Origin: CADEEV01 sp964442185
GTDB taxonomy: Bacteria; Acidobacteriota; Vicinamibacteria; Fen-336
Length of the DNA: 59,114 nucleotides
Direction: 5' to 3'
Assembly (NCBI GenBank): GCA_964442185.1
Contig: CAYTWT010000303.1
Coordinates: 1-59,114, forward strand
Shown here: positions 45,371-53,190 of the stretch, piece after piece
Position numbering within the stretch: position 1 is the stretch's first letter
Layout: each line of letters starts with the position of its first letter
Program-made: the position numbers and the translations under genes
Notes under the pieces: model-generated
The model's database searches: none
What the model saw: the letters and a program-made list of their open reading frames with translations, nothing else
What the model was told of the DNA's origin: nothing

Positions 45371-47713
45371 ATGCGCCGGCCACTGCTCCTTCTTGCCGTC
45401 TGCTTCGGCGCCGGCTGTGTGTTCGGCAGCGAGCTGTCGCCCACTCTGGCCGGGTGGCTGCTGCTTGGTGCGGCCAGCCTGATCTTGCTAAGTCTGCTCG
45501 CGGAGCGAAGCTGGGCCGGGGCGATAGCCCTTGCCTGGGCCGCGACGGCACTCGGGGCCTCGGGAGCCGTGGCGGAGCGGCTCCAGCACGAGGCCGTACC
45601 GCTCGTGGCGTGGCTCGGGCAGGGCATCGCAGAGCCGGTGCACGTCACGGGTATCGCTTCCGCGGATGCGCGCGAACGGGACGGCCGAAGCTTGCTCAGC
45701 CTCGATCTCGAATCGATCGAGCGGGAGGGAGCGCCGGAAGCGAGCAGCGGCCGAGTCCGTGTCACGATCGGCGGGGAGGCTTCGGTTCCGGAACTCGTGC
45801 AAGGCGAGCGGATCGCCCTCTGGACGACGCTGCGGCCCCCGCGCGGCTTTGACAATCCTGGCGCCCCGGATCCCAGGCTCGAAGCGCGCCGCGGGGGCTG
45901 GCACGCCTCGGGCTACTGCAAATCGGGCAGGCTCGTGACGAAGGCAGGCCACGAGTCTGGCGCGCTGGCGCTCGCGGGGCGTGTGCGGGCGGAGCTGCGC
46001 AGGCGACTCGTGGCGTTCGTCCCCCCGGGGCCGGAGCAGGCCGTGGTGCGGGCCATGGTGCTCGGCGATCGCACCGGCCTCGAGCGCGAGACCGAGGAGG
46101 CCTTCCGGATCGCCGGCACCTACCACGTGCTCGCCCTTTCCGGTGCACAGGTGGCTCTGGTGGCCGCGCTCCTGCTGTGGCCGCTGCGCTACCTGTGTAC
46201 GTCGCCCGCGCTACAGGCTGGCGTCGCCTCGAGCCTGCTTGGCGGCTATGCTTTGCTGGTCGGGGCCGATGTCCCGGTCGTACGGGCCGTCCTCATGGCG
46301 GTGATCGTGCTGGTGGGGCGGGCCGTCGACCTCGACGCGGATGCCGCCAACCTGCTCGGAGGCGCCGGGCTCCTGCTGCTGTTGGCGCGCCCCGGGGACA
46401 GCGGCGATGCAGGCTTTCAGCTCTCCTTCGCCGCAACTCTTGGCCTGCTGCTGCTGACCCCGAAGCTCATCGCGTGGGCCCCGTTGCTGCCGCTGCGCCT
46501 CGAGTTGGCCCTCGCCAGCTCGCTGGCTGCGCAACTCGCACTCCTGCCCTTGCTCGCGTTTCATTTCCATCGCATCGCACCCGCGGCGCTCGTGCTCAAT
46601 CTGCTGGCAGTGCCGCTCTCAACGGCGGTGCTGGTGGCCGGAGTCGCGCTGCTGCTGGCCTCGACGCTGGCCGCGTGGCTCGCGACCCCGCTCGGCGTCC
46701 TGGCGTTCGGGGCAGCGCGGGCGCTGCTCTGGTCCGGCACGGTCGTCGAGGGGGTGCGGTACCTTGACGCACGCGTGGCGACGCCCGCGGCGGGTTTTGT
46801 GGCGCTCTACGTCGTGGGACTGCTCTGGATCGCCTCTGGCCGTTCCCCGCGGGCAGCCTGGGTGCTGACGGGGAGCACGGCGGTCGCGCTCGTTCTCGGG
46901 CTTCCGGCGCCCGCGCCGAACGGAAGGCTCCAGCTGACGGTGCTCGATGTGGGTCAGGGCGACTGCCTGGCGGTGAGGTCGCCGCTCGGCCGGACGATGC
47001 TGGTCGACACCGGCGGGTCCTTCGACGGCCGGCTGGAGATTGGAGAGCGGGTGCTCGGCCCCTACCTGTGGTCGCAGCGGACTCACGCTCTGGAAGTCCT
47101 GCTCCTGACGCACGCGCATCCCGACCACGTAGGCGGAGCCGCGTTCCTCGTCAAGAACTTCGCTGTCGCTCAGGTGTGGGAGGGCCTCAGGCCGCGCCGC
47201 GACCGCGGCTATGAGGCCCTCGATCAAGCGTTGCGCGCGGCTTCGGTCCCGCGGCGCGCGGTGGTCCGGGGCGACGTCTTTGACTGGGACGGCGTCCGCG
47301 TCGCGGTGCTCGGTCCCCGGGGGCATTCGCCACCGCCGTTCACCCAGAACGACGATTCCGTGGTCCTGAAGCTGACGTTCGGCCGCGTGAGCCTGCTTCT
47401 GGCAGGCGATGTCGAGGCGTCGGGTGAGGCTGGGCTCGTGCCCGGAACAGCGCAGGTGCTCAAGGTCGCCCACCACGGAAGTCGTACCAGTAGCGGGGCG
47501 GGTTTTCTCGCCGAGCTTCGCCCCCGGGTGGCGCTTGTCTCGGCTGGGAAGGCGAACCCTTTTGGGCACCCGCACCCGGAGGTGATCGAACGGCTGCGGC
47601 AGGCCGGCGCCTGGCTGCTCCGGACTGACCGCGACGGAGCCATCGAGGTCTCCACGGATGGGGAAGCCGTGTGGCTCGAGACGCGCACCGTTGGACCCGC
47701 GAGAGTCCAGTAA
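45371..47713 (+). CDS. comEC: ComEC/Rec2-type DNA uptake channel
   Basis: 780-residue inner-membrane protein for DNA transport across the cytoplasmic membrane. It has two N-terminal helices, the OB-like DUF4131 region (GIASADARERDGRSLLSL), the Competence domain with about eight helices (AMVLGDRTGLERETEEAFRIAGTYHVLALSGAQVALVAA), and a C-terminal metallo-beta-lactamase domain. That domain carries LDVGQGDCLAVRSP, THAHPDHVGGAAF and VAHHGSRTSS, with histidines that are absent or altered in some ComEC but present here. ATG 45371 is favoured over GTG 45302. Other competence genes are not in the window. Confidence 0.93.
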   Translation: MRRPLLLLAVCFGAGCVFGSELSPTLAGWLLLGAASLILLSLLAERSWAGAIALAWAATALGASGAVAERLQHEAVPLVAWLGQGIAEPVHVTGIASADARERDGRSLLSLDLESIEREGAPEASSGRVRVTIGGEASVPELVQGERIALWTTLRPPRGFDNPGAPDPRLEARRGGWHASGYCKSGRLVTKAGHESGALALAGRVRAELRRRLVAFVPPGPEQAVVRAMVLGDRTGLERETEEAFRIAGTYHVLALSGAQVALVAALLLWPLRYLCTSPALQAGVASSLLGGYALLVGADVPVVRAVLMAVIVLVGRAVDLDADAANLLGGAGLLLLLARPGDSGDAGFQLSFAATLGLLLLTPKLIAWAPLLPLRLELALASSLAAQLALLPLLAFHFHRIAPAALVLNLLAVPLSTAVLVAGVALLLASTLAAWLATPLGVLAFGAARALLWSGTVVEGVRYLDARVATPAAGFVALYVVGLLWIASGRSPRAAWVLTGSTAVALVLGLPAPAPNGRLQLTVLDVGQGDCLAVRSPLGRTMLVDTGGSFDGRLEIGERVLGPYLWSQRTHALEVLLLTHAHPDHVGGAAFLVKNFAVAQVWEGLRPRRDRGYEALDQALRAASVPRRAVVRGDVFDWDGVRVAVLGPRGHSPPPFTQNDDSVVLKLTFGRVSLLLAGDVEASGEAGLVPGTAQVLKVAHHGSRTSSGAGFLAELRPRVALVSAGKANPFGHPHPEVIERLRQAGAWLLRTDRDGAIEVSTDGEAVWLETRTVGPARVQ

Positions 47714-47723
47714 AGTCAGGGAT

Positions 47724-47751
47724 TTGCAGGGACCGGTCGATGTGCTACCAT
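47724..47751 (+). promoter_or_regulatory. Possible promoter of the DUF1844-TPR-DUF4388 operon
   Basis: TTGCAG (47724-47729), 16-bp spacer, TGC-extended TACCAT (47746-47751). It is 42 bp upstream of the DUF1844 ATG and just downstream of the comEC stop. Moderate match only. Confidence 0.35.
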
Positions 47752-47793
47752 CGCCTTCCTACTGGAGATCTGAGCCGCCCGACCCCTGTGGAA

Positions 47794-48207
47794 ATGAGCG
47801 AGGACCGGAAGGGTTTCACTGTCAAGGACCGGCGCCATTTCACGGCCGAGGGTCAGGTTCGCTCGGAGCGGACTGACGAGGGTCCCGCTGTGCTTCCCAC
47901 GGCAACGGTCGAAGCGAGCCCGGTGGGCGCTCTTCCCGCCTCGAGGCCCGTCGGCCACGCCGTCCAGCTGGCCGATCTGCTTGTGCAGCTCGCCGGCAAT
48001 GCGAGTCTCTTGCTCGGCCTGGCGGCGCGTGAGGGGGAGGCCCCCAAGCTGGACCTCGACGGAGCGCGCGAGGTGATCGGGATCCTCGAGATGCTGCGTG
48101 AGAAGACCGAGGGCCGGCGCACGCCTGAAGAGGAGAAGCTCCTGGATGGGATACTGTACGAGCTGCGCATGAGTTACGTCGCGCGGACCTCGGTGAGCGG
48201 CGCGTGA
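47794..48207 (+). CDS. DUF1844 protein
   Basis: 137-residue protein. It starts with the family signature GFTVKDRRHFTAEG. A variable linker follows, then a helical domain LADLLVQLAGNASLLLGL...LDLDGAREVIGILEMLREKTEGRRTPEEEKLLDGILYELRMSYV, which matches the DUF1844 core. The family is common in acidobacteria, delta-lineages and Planctomycetes and has no known function. The stop overlaps the GTG of the TPR gene. Confidence 0.85.
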   Translation: MSEDRKGFTVKDRRHFTAEGQVRSERTDEGPAVLPTATVEASPVGALPASRPVGHAVQLADLLVQLAGNASLLLGLAAREGEAPKLDLDGAREVIGILEMLREKTEGRRTPEEEKLLDGILYELRMSYVARTSVSGA

Positions 48208-50162
48208 AGCGCTGGCCCGCGGCGTTCTTGGCGCTGCTTTTCGCGGCGCCCCACCTGCACGCGGCCTCGCCCCAGGACAAGGTGATCGACGTGCGCGCCG
48301 TGCGACCGGCTGCGGAGAACAGCTTCGAGGCGATGTGGGACGCCTACCGCAAGGCCGACCTGGCTGGCGACGCCGAGAGCGCGGACAAGCTCTTCAAGGA
48401 GATCCGGAGACTGCGCATCGAGCGCAACGTCCGGAGCCTCGATGACCTCGCCCTGGCCCTGGTGACGCGGGGCCAGGAGCGCCTCGGAAACGGCAACCGT
48501 GCGGGCGCCGAGGAGGACTTCGTCAAGGCCGTCGGGCTCGATCCGCACTTGCCCGACGCCTATCTGGCGCTCGCGAAGGCCGAGGCGCGCAAGGGTCCCC
48601 TGGGCATCTTCGCCGCCGTGAAGGACACCTTCGCCGCGCTGGCCGCGCGCATCGACAGCTCGCGAGGCCGCTACTACGCGTTGCTGCTGCTGATCCCCGT
48701 CGGCCTGCTGGCGCTGTTCGCGACGGTCACGATCTTGGCGCTCTCGCTGTTGCTCCGGAACGGGACGCTGTTGCTTCACGACCTGCAGGAGAGGTTCGGC
48801 GACGACCGACAGACACTCGCCATGGCTGTCTTCGCGCTGCTGATCTTCCTGCCGACGCTCACCCTCCAGGGCTTCGGCTGGCTCCCGCTGTGGTGGCTTG
48901 CACTCCTGTTCGTATACCTGAGCCGCATGGAGAGGGCGGTGGCCGCGCTGGCGCTGCTGGCGGGGCTCGTGGTCGGGCCGGCCGTGCAGACGCTGACCGC
49001 GCGCGCGCTGGCAGAACGCAATCCGCTGTTCCGGGCGACGATGCAGACGATCGAGGGTGGGCCGGATCAACGCGCCCGCGACGAGCTCGAACGCGCCGTG
49101 GGCAAGCTGCCCGACGACGTCGACATGTTCTACCTGCTCGCCGTGCAGTACAAGAAGGAAGGCCGCTACGACGCCGCCGCGCAGATTTACCGCGAAGTCC
49201 TGAGGACCAACCCGGACGACCGGATTGCGCTCAACAACCTCGCGAACATCGAGTTCGCCCGCGGCGAGTTTCCCGCGGCGATCGCCCGCTACGAGCAGGG
49301 CGCGGGGTCGAGCCCGACGCCGGAGATAAACGCGACCTTCTACTACAACCTCTCGCTCGCACACCTGCAACGCTTCGAATACCAGCCCGCCCAGGAAGCG
49401 CGCTCCCAAGCCGAGCGCCTGGTGATGAGCCTGGTCCGCAGTTACGACAACTTGTGGAAGTACGACAAGAGCGACTACGCGGTCGTAGACATCTCGATCT
49501 CGGAGGAGCAGGCCTCGGCCAAGTTCGCCGGGATCGCCGAGGGTGTCGGCGCCAAGAACCTGGCAGGCCAGGCCGCGACACCCTTCGACGTTCCCCGGCT
49601 GCTGGCGATGACGCTGAACCGATTCACCGGGTTTGTGCCGCTCGCGCTCGGCGTGGCTTTTGTGCTGTCGCGCTGGCGGGGCAAGCGGATGTTCACGATG
49701 CGCTGCCAGAAGTGCGGCACACCGTTTTGTAGGCACTGCCACCTGGGCGTCGTGGCCGCCGGCCTATGCACGCAGTGCTACCACCTCTTCGTGGTGCGCG
49801 ACGGCGTTTCGGGACCGGCGCGCAACCGCAAGCTGCTCGAGGTTCAGAAGGAGGACGAACGACGCGAGCGGATCTTCCGGGCGCTCTCGCTGCTCTCGCC
49901 CGGTGCCGGCCATCTCTACGCGCAGAAGCCGATCCTGGGGACGCTGCTCGCCATGCTGTGGTACGCCTTGCTGGCGCTGGTGTTGCTGGCGGGTCGTGTG
50001 CTCCCGATCACCGAGGCCCCGTCGGGCCTGGTCGGCTCGTGGGGCCTTTGGATCGCTGCGGCCCTGCTGCTTGCGACCTACGTCGTGGCGAACCGAGCCC
50101 GCCCTGACTTCGAGTTCGCGATGCCGGCGCCACGGAGCACCGGCCGGCGGATGAACGGCTAG
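48204..50162 (+). CDS. Membrane TPR protein with zinc-ribbon and C-terminal helices
   Basis: 652-residue protein. It has a signal sequence (LALLFAAPHLHAA), a periplasmic N-terminal helical part (two TPR-like repeats to ~130), 3-4 membrane helices (residues ~155-270), and TPR repeats (~285-400: DVDMFYLLAVQYKKEGRYDAAAQIY, RIALNNLANIEFARGEFPAAI). One further helix precedes a zinc ribbon CQKCGTPFCRHC...CTQCY near residue 500-520. Two final helices have a TM2-like segment GAGHLYAQKPILG. It is followed 3 bp later by the DUF4388 gene. Likely an envelope assembly or signalling protein; no precise function. Confidence 0.75.
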   Translation: MKRWPAAFLALLFAAPHLHAASPQDKVIDVRAVRPAAENSFEAMWDAYRKADLAGDAESADKLFKEIRRLRIERNVRSLDDLALALVTRGQERLGNGNRAGAEEDFVKAVGLDPHLPDAYLALAKAEARKGPLGIFAAVKDTFAALAARIDSSRGRYYALLLLIPVGLLALFATVTILALSLLLRNGTLLLHDLQERFGDDRQTLAMAVFALLIFLPTLTLQGFGWLPLWWLALLFVYLSRMERAVAALALLAGLVVGPAVQTLTARALAERNPLFRATMQTIEGGPDQRARDELERAVGKLPDDVDMFYLLAVQYKKEGRYDAAAQIYREVLRTNPDDRIALNNLANIEFARGEFPAAIARYEQGAGSSPTPEINATFYYNLSLAHLQRFEYQPAQEARSQAERLVMSLVRSYDNLWKYDKSDYAVVDISISEEQASAKFAGIAEGVGAKNLAGQAATPFDVPRLLAMTLNRFTGFVPLALGVAFVLSRWRGKRMFTMRCQKCGTPFCRHCHLGVVAAGLCTQCYHLFVVRDGVSGPARNRKLLEVQKEDERRERIFRALSLLSPGAGHLYAQKPILGTLLAMLWYALLALVLLAGRVLPITEAPSGLVGSWGLWIAAALLLATYVVANRARPDFEFAMPAPRSTGRRMNG

Positions 50163-50165
50163 GCC

Positions 50166-51392
50166 ATGGCCCTCGAAGGAACCATCAAGGACTTCGGGCT
50201 ACCGGACATCTTCCAGCTCATCGGGCTGCAGCGGAAGACCGGCCTGCTCACGCTCAAGAACGAGAAGGAGACCGTCACGGTCACGTTCGAGAACGGCATG
50301 GTCGTGATGGCGGACTCCTCGCAAAAGCGCCTGGAGGATCGCCTCGGCAGCGTGCTCGTGAAGCAGGGCAAATTGACGCGCGAGAAGCTGGACGAGGCGC
50401 TCGCCACCCAGAAGGCGACCCTGCAGCGGATGGGGCACATCCTCACCACCGGCAACTTCATCACCGAACAGGATCTGAAGGACGCGCTGCAGGTCCAGAT
50501 TTCTCAGATCGTGTTCAAGGTGTTCCGTTGGCGCGACGGCGAATACCACTTTGCGCCGACGGACTCGGTTGACTACGACCGCGCCAACTTCAACCCCATG
50601 AGCGCCGACTTCATCCTCATGGAAGGGATCCGGATGGTGGACGAGTGGCCCATCATCGAGAAGAAGATCCCGTCGATGGACATCGTGCTGCGCCCCGTCG
50701 TCGACCCGTCGATGATCGAGGTCGGCGATGCTGAGAACGGCGGCCTCGACGCTGTGCTGGCCCAGCGCGGGGCTGCGAGCTCGCTGAGCAAGATTCGACT
50801 GGCTGCCGAGGAAGAGCGGATCTACCGCAAGGTGGACGGGACGCGTACGGTGCAGGCCATCATCGATGCGTCGGGCATGGGGGAGTTCGAGGTCTGCCGT
50901 ATCCTGTTCGATCTCCTGAACCGCAACATCATCTCGACCGCAGGTCGTGGCGATGCCCCCGAAGCTTTCGCCTCTGCGCGGAGCGAGGCTTTACCGTCGC
51001 GCCTGCCGGGCCTGATCGCGATGGGCGTGGCGCTCGGGCTGTCGCTGCTCTCGGGCAGCGCCCGCTGGGGCACGCCCTTCGCGGTGGCCGGCTTGCCTTC
51101 GGTGCTGCCGGGTTCCTACGCGCTGCTGCTCGGCGCCGTTAGCGAAGCTCGGCTGGGCCGCCTTGATCGCGCGGTCCAGGCTTATCGCCTGGCGACCGGG
51201 GGTCTGCCACGGGCGCTCGAGGATCTGGTGAAGGCGGGGCTCGTCGACCGCAGCTATCTCAAGGATCCGTGGGAGCGCCCGTATCACTATGCACAGACCG
51301 AGGCCGGCTACCTGTTGAACGGCCTCGATGACGGCGGCCGCAGGCTCCCCGCGACCACGCTCGAGCGCAGGCTGCCGCCCGGCAGACCGTAA
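50166..51392 (+). CDS. DUF4388 (PATAN) protein with membrane helix and pseudopilin-like tail
   Basis: 408 residues. Residues 1-~110 are the DUF4388/PATAN module (EGTIKDFGLPDIFQLIGLQRKTGLLTL, then an ARTTGN-like LATQKATLQRMGHILTTG). A linker and winged-helix-like region (VDGTRTVQAIIDASGMGEFEVCRILFDLL) follow, then a hydrophobic segment near 280-300. The tail YLKDPWERPYHYAQTEAGYLLNGLDDGGR resembles the C-terminal loop of GspG-type pseudopilins. PATAN domains accompany two-component and gliding/pilus systems in delta-lineages. Overlapping functions are not known. Confidence 0.78.
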   Translation: MALEGTIKDFGLPDIFQLIGLQRKTGLLTLKNEKETVTVTFENGMVVMADSSQKRLEDRLGSVLVKQGKLTREKLDEALATQKATLQRMGHILTTGNFITEQDLKDALQVQISQIVFKVFRWRDGEYHFAPTDSVDYDRANFNPMSADFILMEGIRMVDEWPIIEKKIPSMDIVLRPVVDPSMIEVGDAENGGLDAVLAQRGAASSLSKIRLAAEEERIYRKVDGTRTVQAIIDASGMGEFEVCRILFDLLNRNIISTAGRGDAPEAFASARSEALPSRLPGLIAMGVALGLSLLSGSARWGTPFAVAGLPSVLPGSYALLLGAVSEARLGRLDRAVQAYRLATGGLPRALEDLVKAGLVDRSYLKDPWERPYHYAQTEAGYLLNGLDDGGRRLPATTLERRLPPGRP

Positions 51393-51397
51393 GCGGC

Positions 51398-52327
51398 TTG
51401 CAGCTGCTTCGCCTCGATTCGCTGGCCCGCCGCGGCTGGCGGCACCCGGCGGTGACGGTCGGCAACTTCGACGGCGTGCATCGTGGGCACCAGGCGCTGG
51501 TGGCGGCGGTGGTACAGGAGGCGCGGGCCGCGGCAGGCACGTCGATCGTTCTCTGCTTCGATCCGCACCCGTCGCGGGTGCTCTCGCCTGAACGCGCGCC
51601 CCTCACGCTCATGACGCTCGAGCAGCGGGCCGAGGCGCTCGGCGCGCTCGGGATCGATTGCCTCGCGGTGCTGCCCTTCACGCGCGAGCTGTCCCAGGAG
51701 CCGGCCGAGGGCTTTGCGCAGCGCGTGCTGGGAGTGGCCCTGGGTGCCCAGGTCGTGATCGTCGGCGCGAATTTCCGGTTCGGGCAAGGGCGCGCTGGCG
51801 ATGTCACGAAGCTCAGGGGCCTTGGTGAGAGCCTCGGCTTTCGGGTTTCGGGCATGGCACCGGTGCTCCAGGAAGGCGCTCCGATCAGCAGCACGCGGGT
51901 TCGGGAAGCGCTGGCGCGTGGCGATGTCTCGGCCGCTCGCGAGCTGCTCGGCAGAGCATTCTTCGTCGACGGCGTCGTCGTCCAGGGGAAGGGCCGCGGC
52001 CGCACGCTCGGGGTTCCCACCGCGAACCTGGATCCGCTCAACGAGACGCTGCCGGGCAGAGGTGTCTATGCGTGCTCGTGCCGACTTGCGAGCGAGCCGA
52101 GCCGTTCATTGCGGGCGGTCGTCAACATCGGCCGCCGGCCGACCTTCGGGGGTGGCGCGCTCGTGCTCGAGGCACACGTGCTGGATTTCGAAGGCGATCT
52201 CTATGGACGCGGCTTGCGTGTGGCATTCGAGGAACGTCTACGCGACGAGCGGCGCTTTGCCGGCAAGGATGCGCTGCTGGCCCAGATTCACGAGGATATC
52301 GCCGCAGCGCGCCTGGTTCTGGAGTAG
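51398..52327 (+). CDS. ribF: Bifunctional riboflavin kinase/FAD synthetase
   Basis: 309-residue RibF. The N-terminal FAD synthetase domain has TVGNFDGVHRGHQALV (HxGH nucleotidyltransferase motif), CFDPHPSRVL and the ISSTRVREAL loop. The C-terminal riboflavin kinase domain has VQGKGRGRTLGVPTANL, VVNIGRRPTF and LYGRGLRVAFEERLRDERRF. Makes FMN and FAD. Start is TTG at 51398, six bases after the DUF4388 stop. Confidence 0.95.
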   Translation: MQLLRLDSLARRGWRHPAVTVGNFDGVHRGHQALVAAVVQEARAAAGTSIVLCFDPHPSRVLSPERAPLTLMTLEQRAEALGALGIDCLAVLPFTRELSQEPAEGFAQRVLGVALGAQVVIVGANFRFGQGRAGDVTKLRGLGESLGFRVSGMAPVLQEGAPISSTRVREALARGDVSAARELLGRAFFVDGVVVQGKGRGRTLGVPTANLDPLNETLPGRGVYACSCRLASEPSRSLRAVVNIGRRPTFGGGALVLEAHVLDFEGDLYGRGLRVAFEERLRDERRFAGKDALLAQIHEDIAAARLVLE

Positions 52328-52367
52328 CTCCCCCGGAACCGGGTTATAGTCCTTGACAAGCTGAAGC

Positions 52368-52736
52368 ATGATGAGCGATCTCACCGTCGATACGCGTGAC
52401 GTCGAGGACGTCCGGCTCCTGTATCCGCGCGGCTTCCTGAACGCCCACACGGTACGCGTCTTCGAGGGCGAGCTGCAGCGCACGCTCCAGGAGCGCTGCT
52501 TCAAGATCGTCGTGGACTGTTCCGGGCTCTCCTATATCGCGAGCGCGGGGCTAGGTGCCATCATGGGATCGATCGAAGAGATCCGGGGCAACGGTGGGGA
52601 CCTGAGGCTGGCCAGCCTCAACGAGACGGTTCGCAACATCTTCGAAATCCTGGGCTTCAACCACCTGTACCGGATCTTCCCCTCGGAAGCGGAAGCGATC
52701 CTGAGCTTCCGGCAAGGGGGAGGATCCGCCTCGTAG
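52368..52736 (+). CDS. STAS-domain anti-sigma factor antagonist (RsbV/SpoIIAA-like)
   Basis: 122 residues, single STAS domain. The phosphorylatable Ser lies in CSGLSYIASAGLGAIMG, the position modified by RsbW-type kinases. When dephosphorylated it should bind the anti-sigma kinase encoded next, freeing a sigma factor or other partner. Genes for the kinase and a PP2C phosphatase follow, completing a partner-switch. ATG at 52368, with a second ATG directly after. Confidence 0.92.
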   Translation: MMSDLTVDTRDVEDVRLLYPRGFLNAHTVRVFEGELQRTLQERCFKIVVDCSGLSYIASAGLGAIMGSIEEIRGNGGDLRLASLNETVRNIFEILGFNHLYRIFPSEAEAILSFRQGGGSAS

Positions 52737-52737
52737 G

Positions 52738-53190
52738 GTGCGATCGGTGGCCGGGCGGGCCGCGTCCCGGCGTGCCAAGCCCAGCCTCGTCCTTCACGTC
52801 CCCAGTGAGACCGCGTTCTTGGTCGTGGTCCGCGACCTTACCAAGAAGATGGCCGAAGCGGCCGGCTTCGATGCGACCACGGCCGCGAGCGTCGCGCTGG
52901 CGGTGGACGAGGCGGCTTCCAACGTGATCGAGCACGCCTACCGCGGCAAGCCTGGTCGCAGCTTCGACGTGCGCATCGACGATCGGGCGAAGGAGTTCAG
53001 TGTCGAGGTCGTGGACGGCGGCGAGATGGTGGATCCGCGGACGCTGCCGCGCGTCGACCTCGAGCGCTACGCGAGCGAGCGTCGCAAGGGTGGCCTGGGC
53101 GTTCACCTGATGGGCAAGATCATGGACTCGGTCACCTACCGTCGCTCCGCCCGGAAGAACGTCTGCTGCCTGGTGAAGCGCAAGGGATGA
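52738..53190 (+). CDS. Serine kinase anti-sigma factor (RsbW/SpoIIAB-like)
   Basis: 150-residue GHKL ATPase. The N box is DEAASNVIEHAY, the G1 box VVDGGE and the G2 box GGLGVHLM. It lacks the histidine of two-component kinases, as expected for RsbW. It should phosphorylate the STAS protein and sequester a sigma factor; no sigma gene is in the window. GTG at 52738, one base after the STAS stop; its own stop overlaps the phosphatase ATG (ATGA). Confidence 0.92.
   Translation: MRSVAGRAASRRAKPSLVLHVPSETAFLVVVRDLTKKMAEAAGFDATTAASVALAVDEAASNVIEHAYRGKPGRSFDVRIDDRAKEFSVEVVDGGEMVDPRTLPRVDLERYASERRKGGLGVHLMGKIMDSVTYRRSARKNVCCLVKRKG

Noticed and set aside
51393..52367. FMN riboswitch near ribF
   Set aside because: ribF starts six bases after the previous gene and no RFN-type sequence is present.
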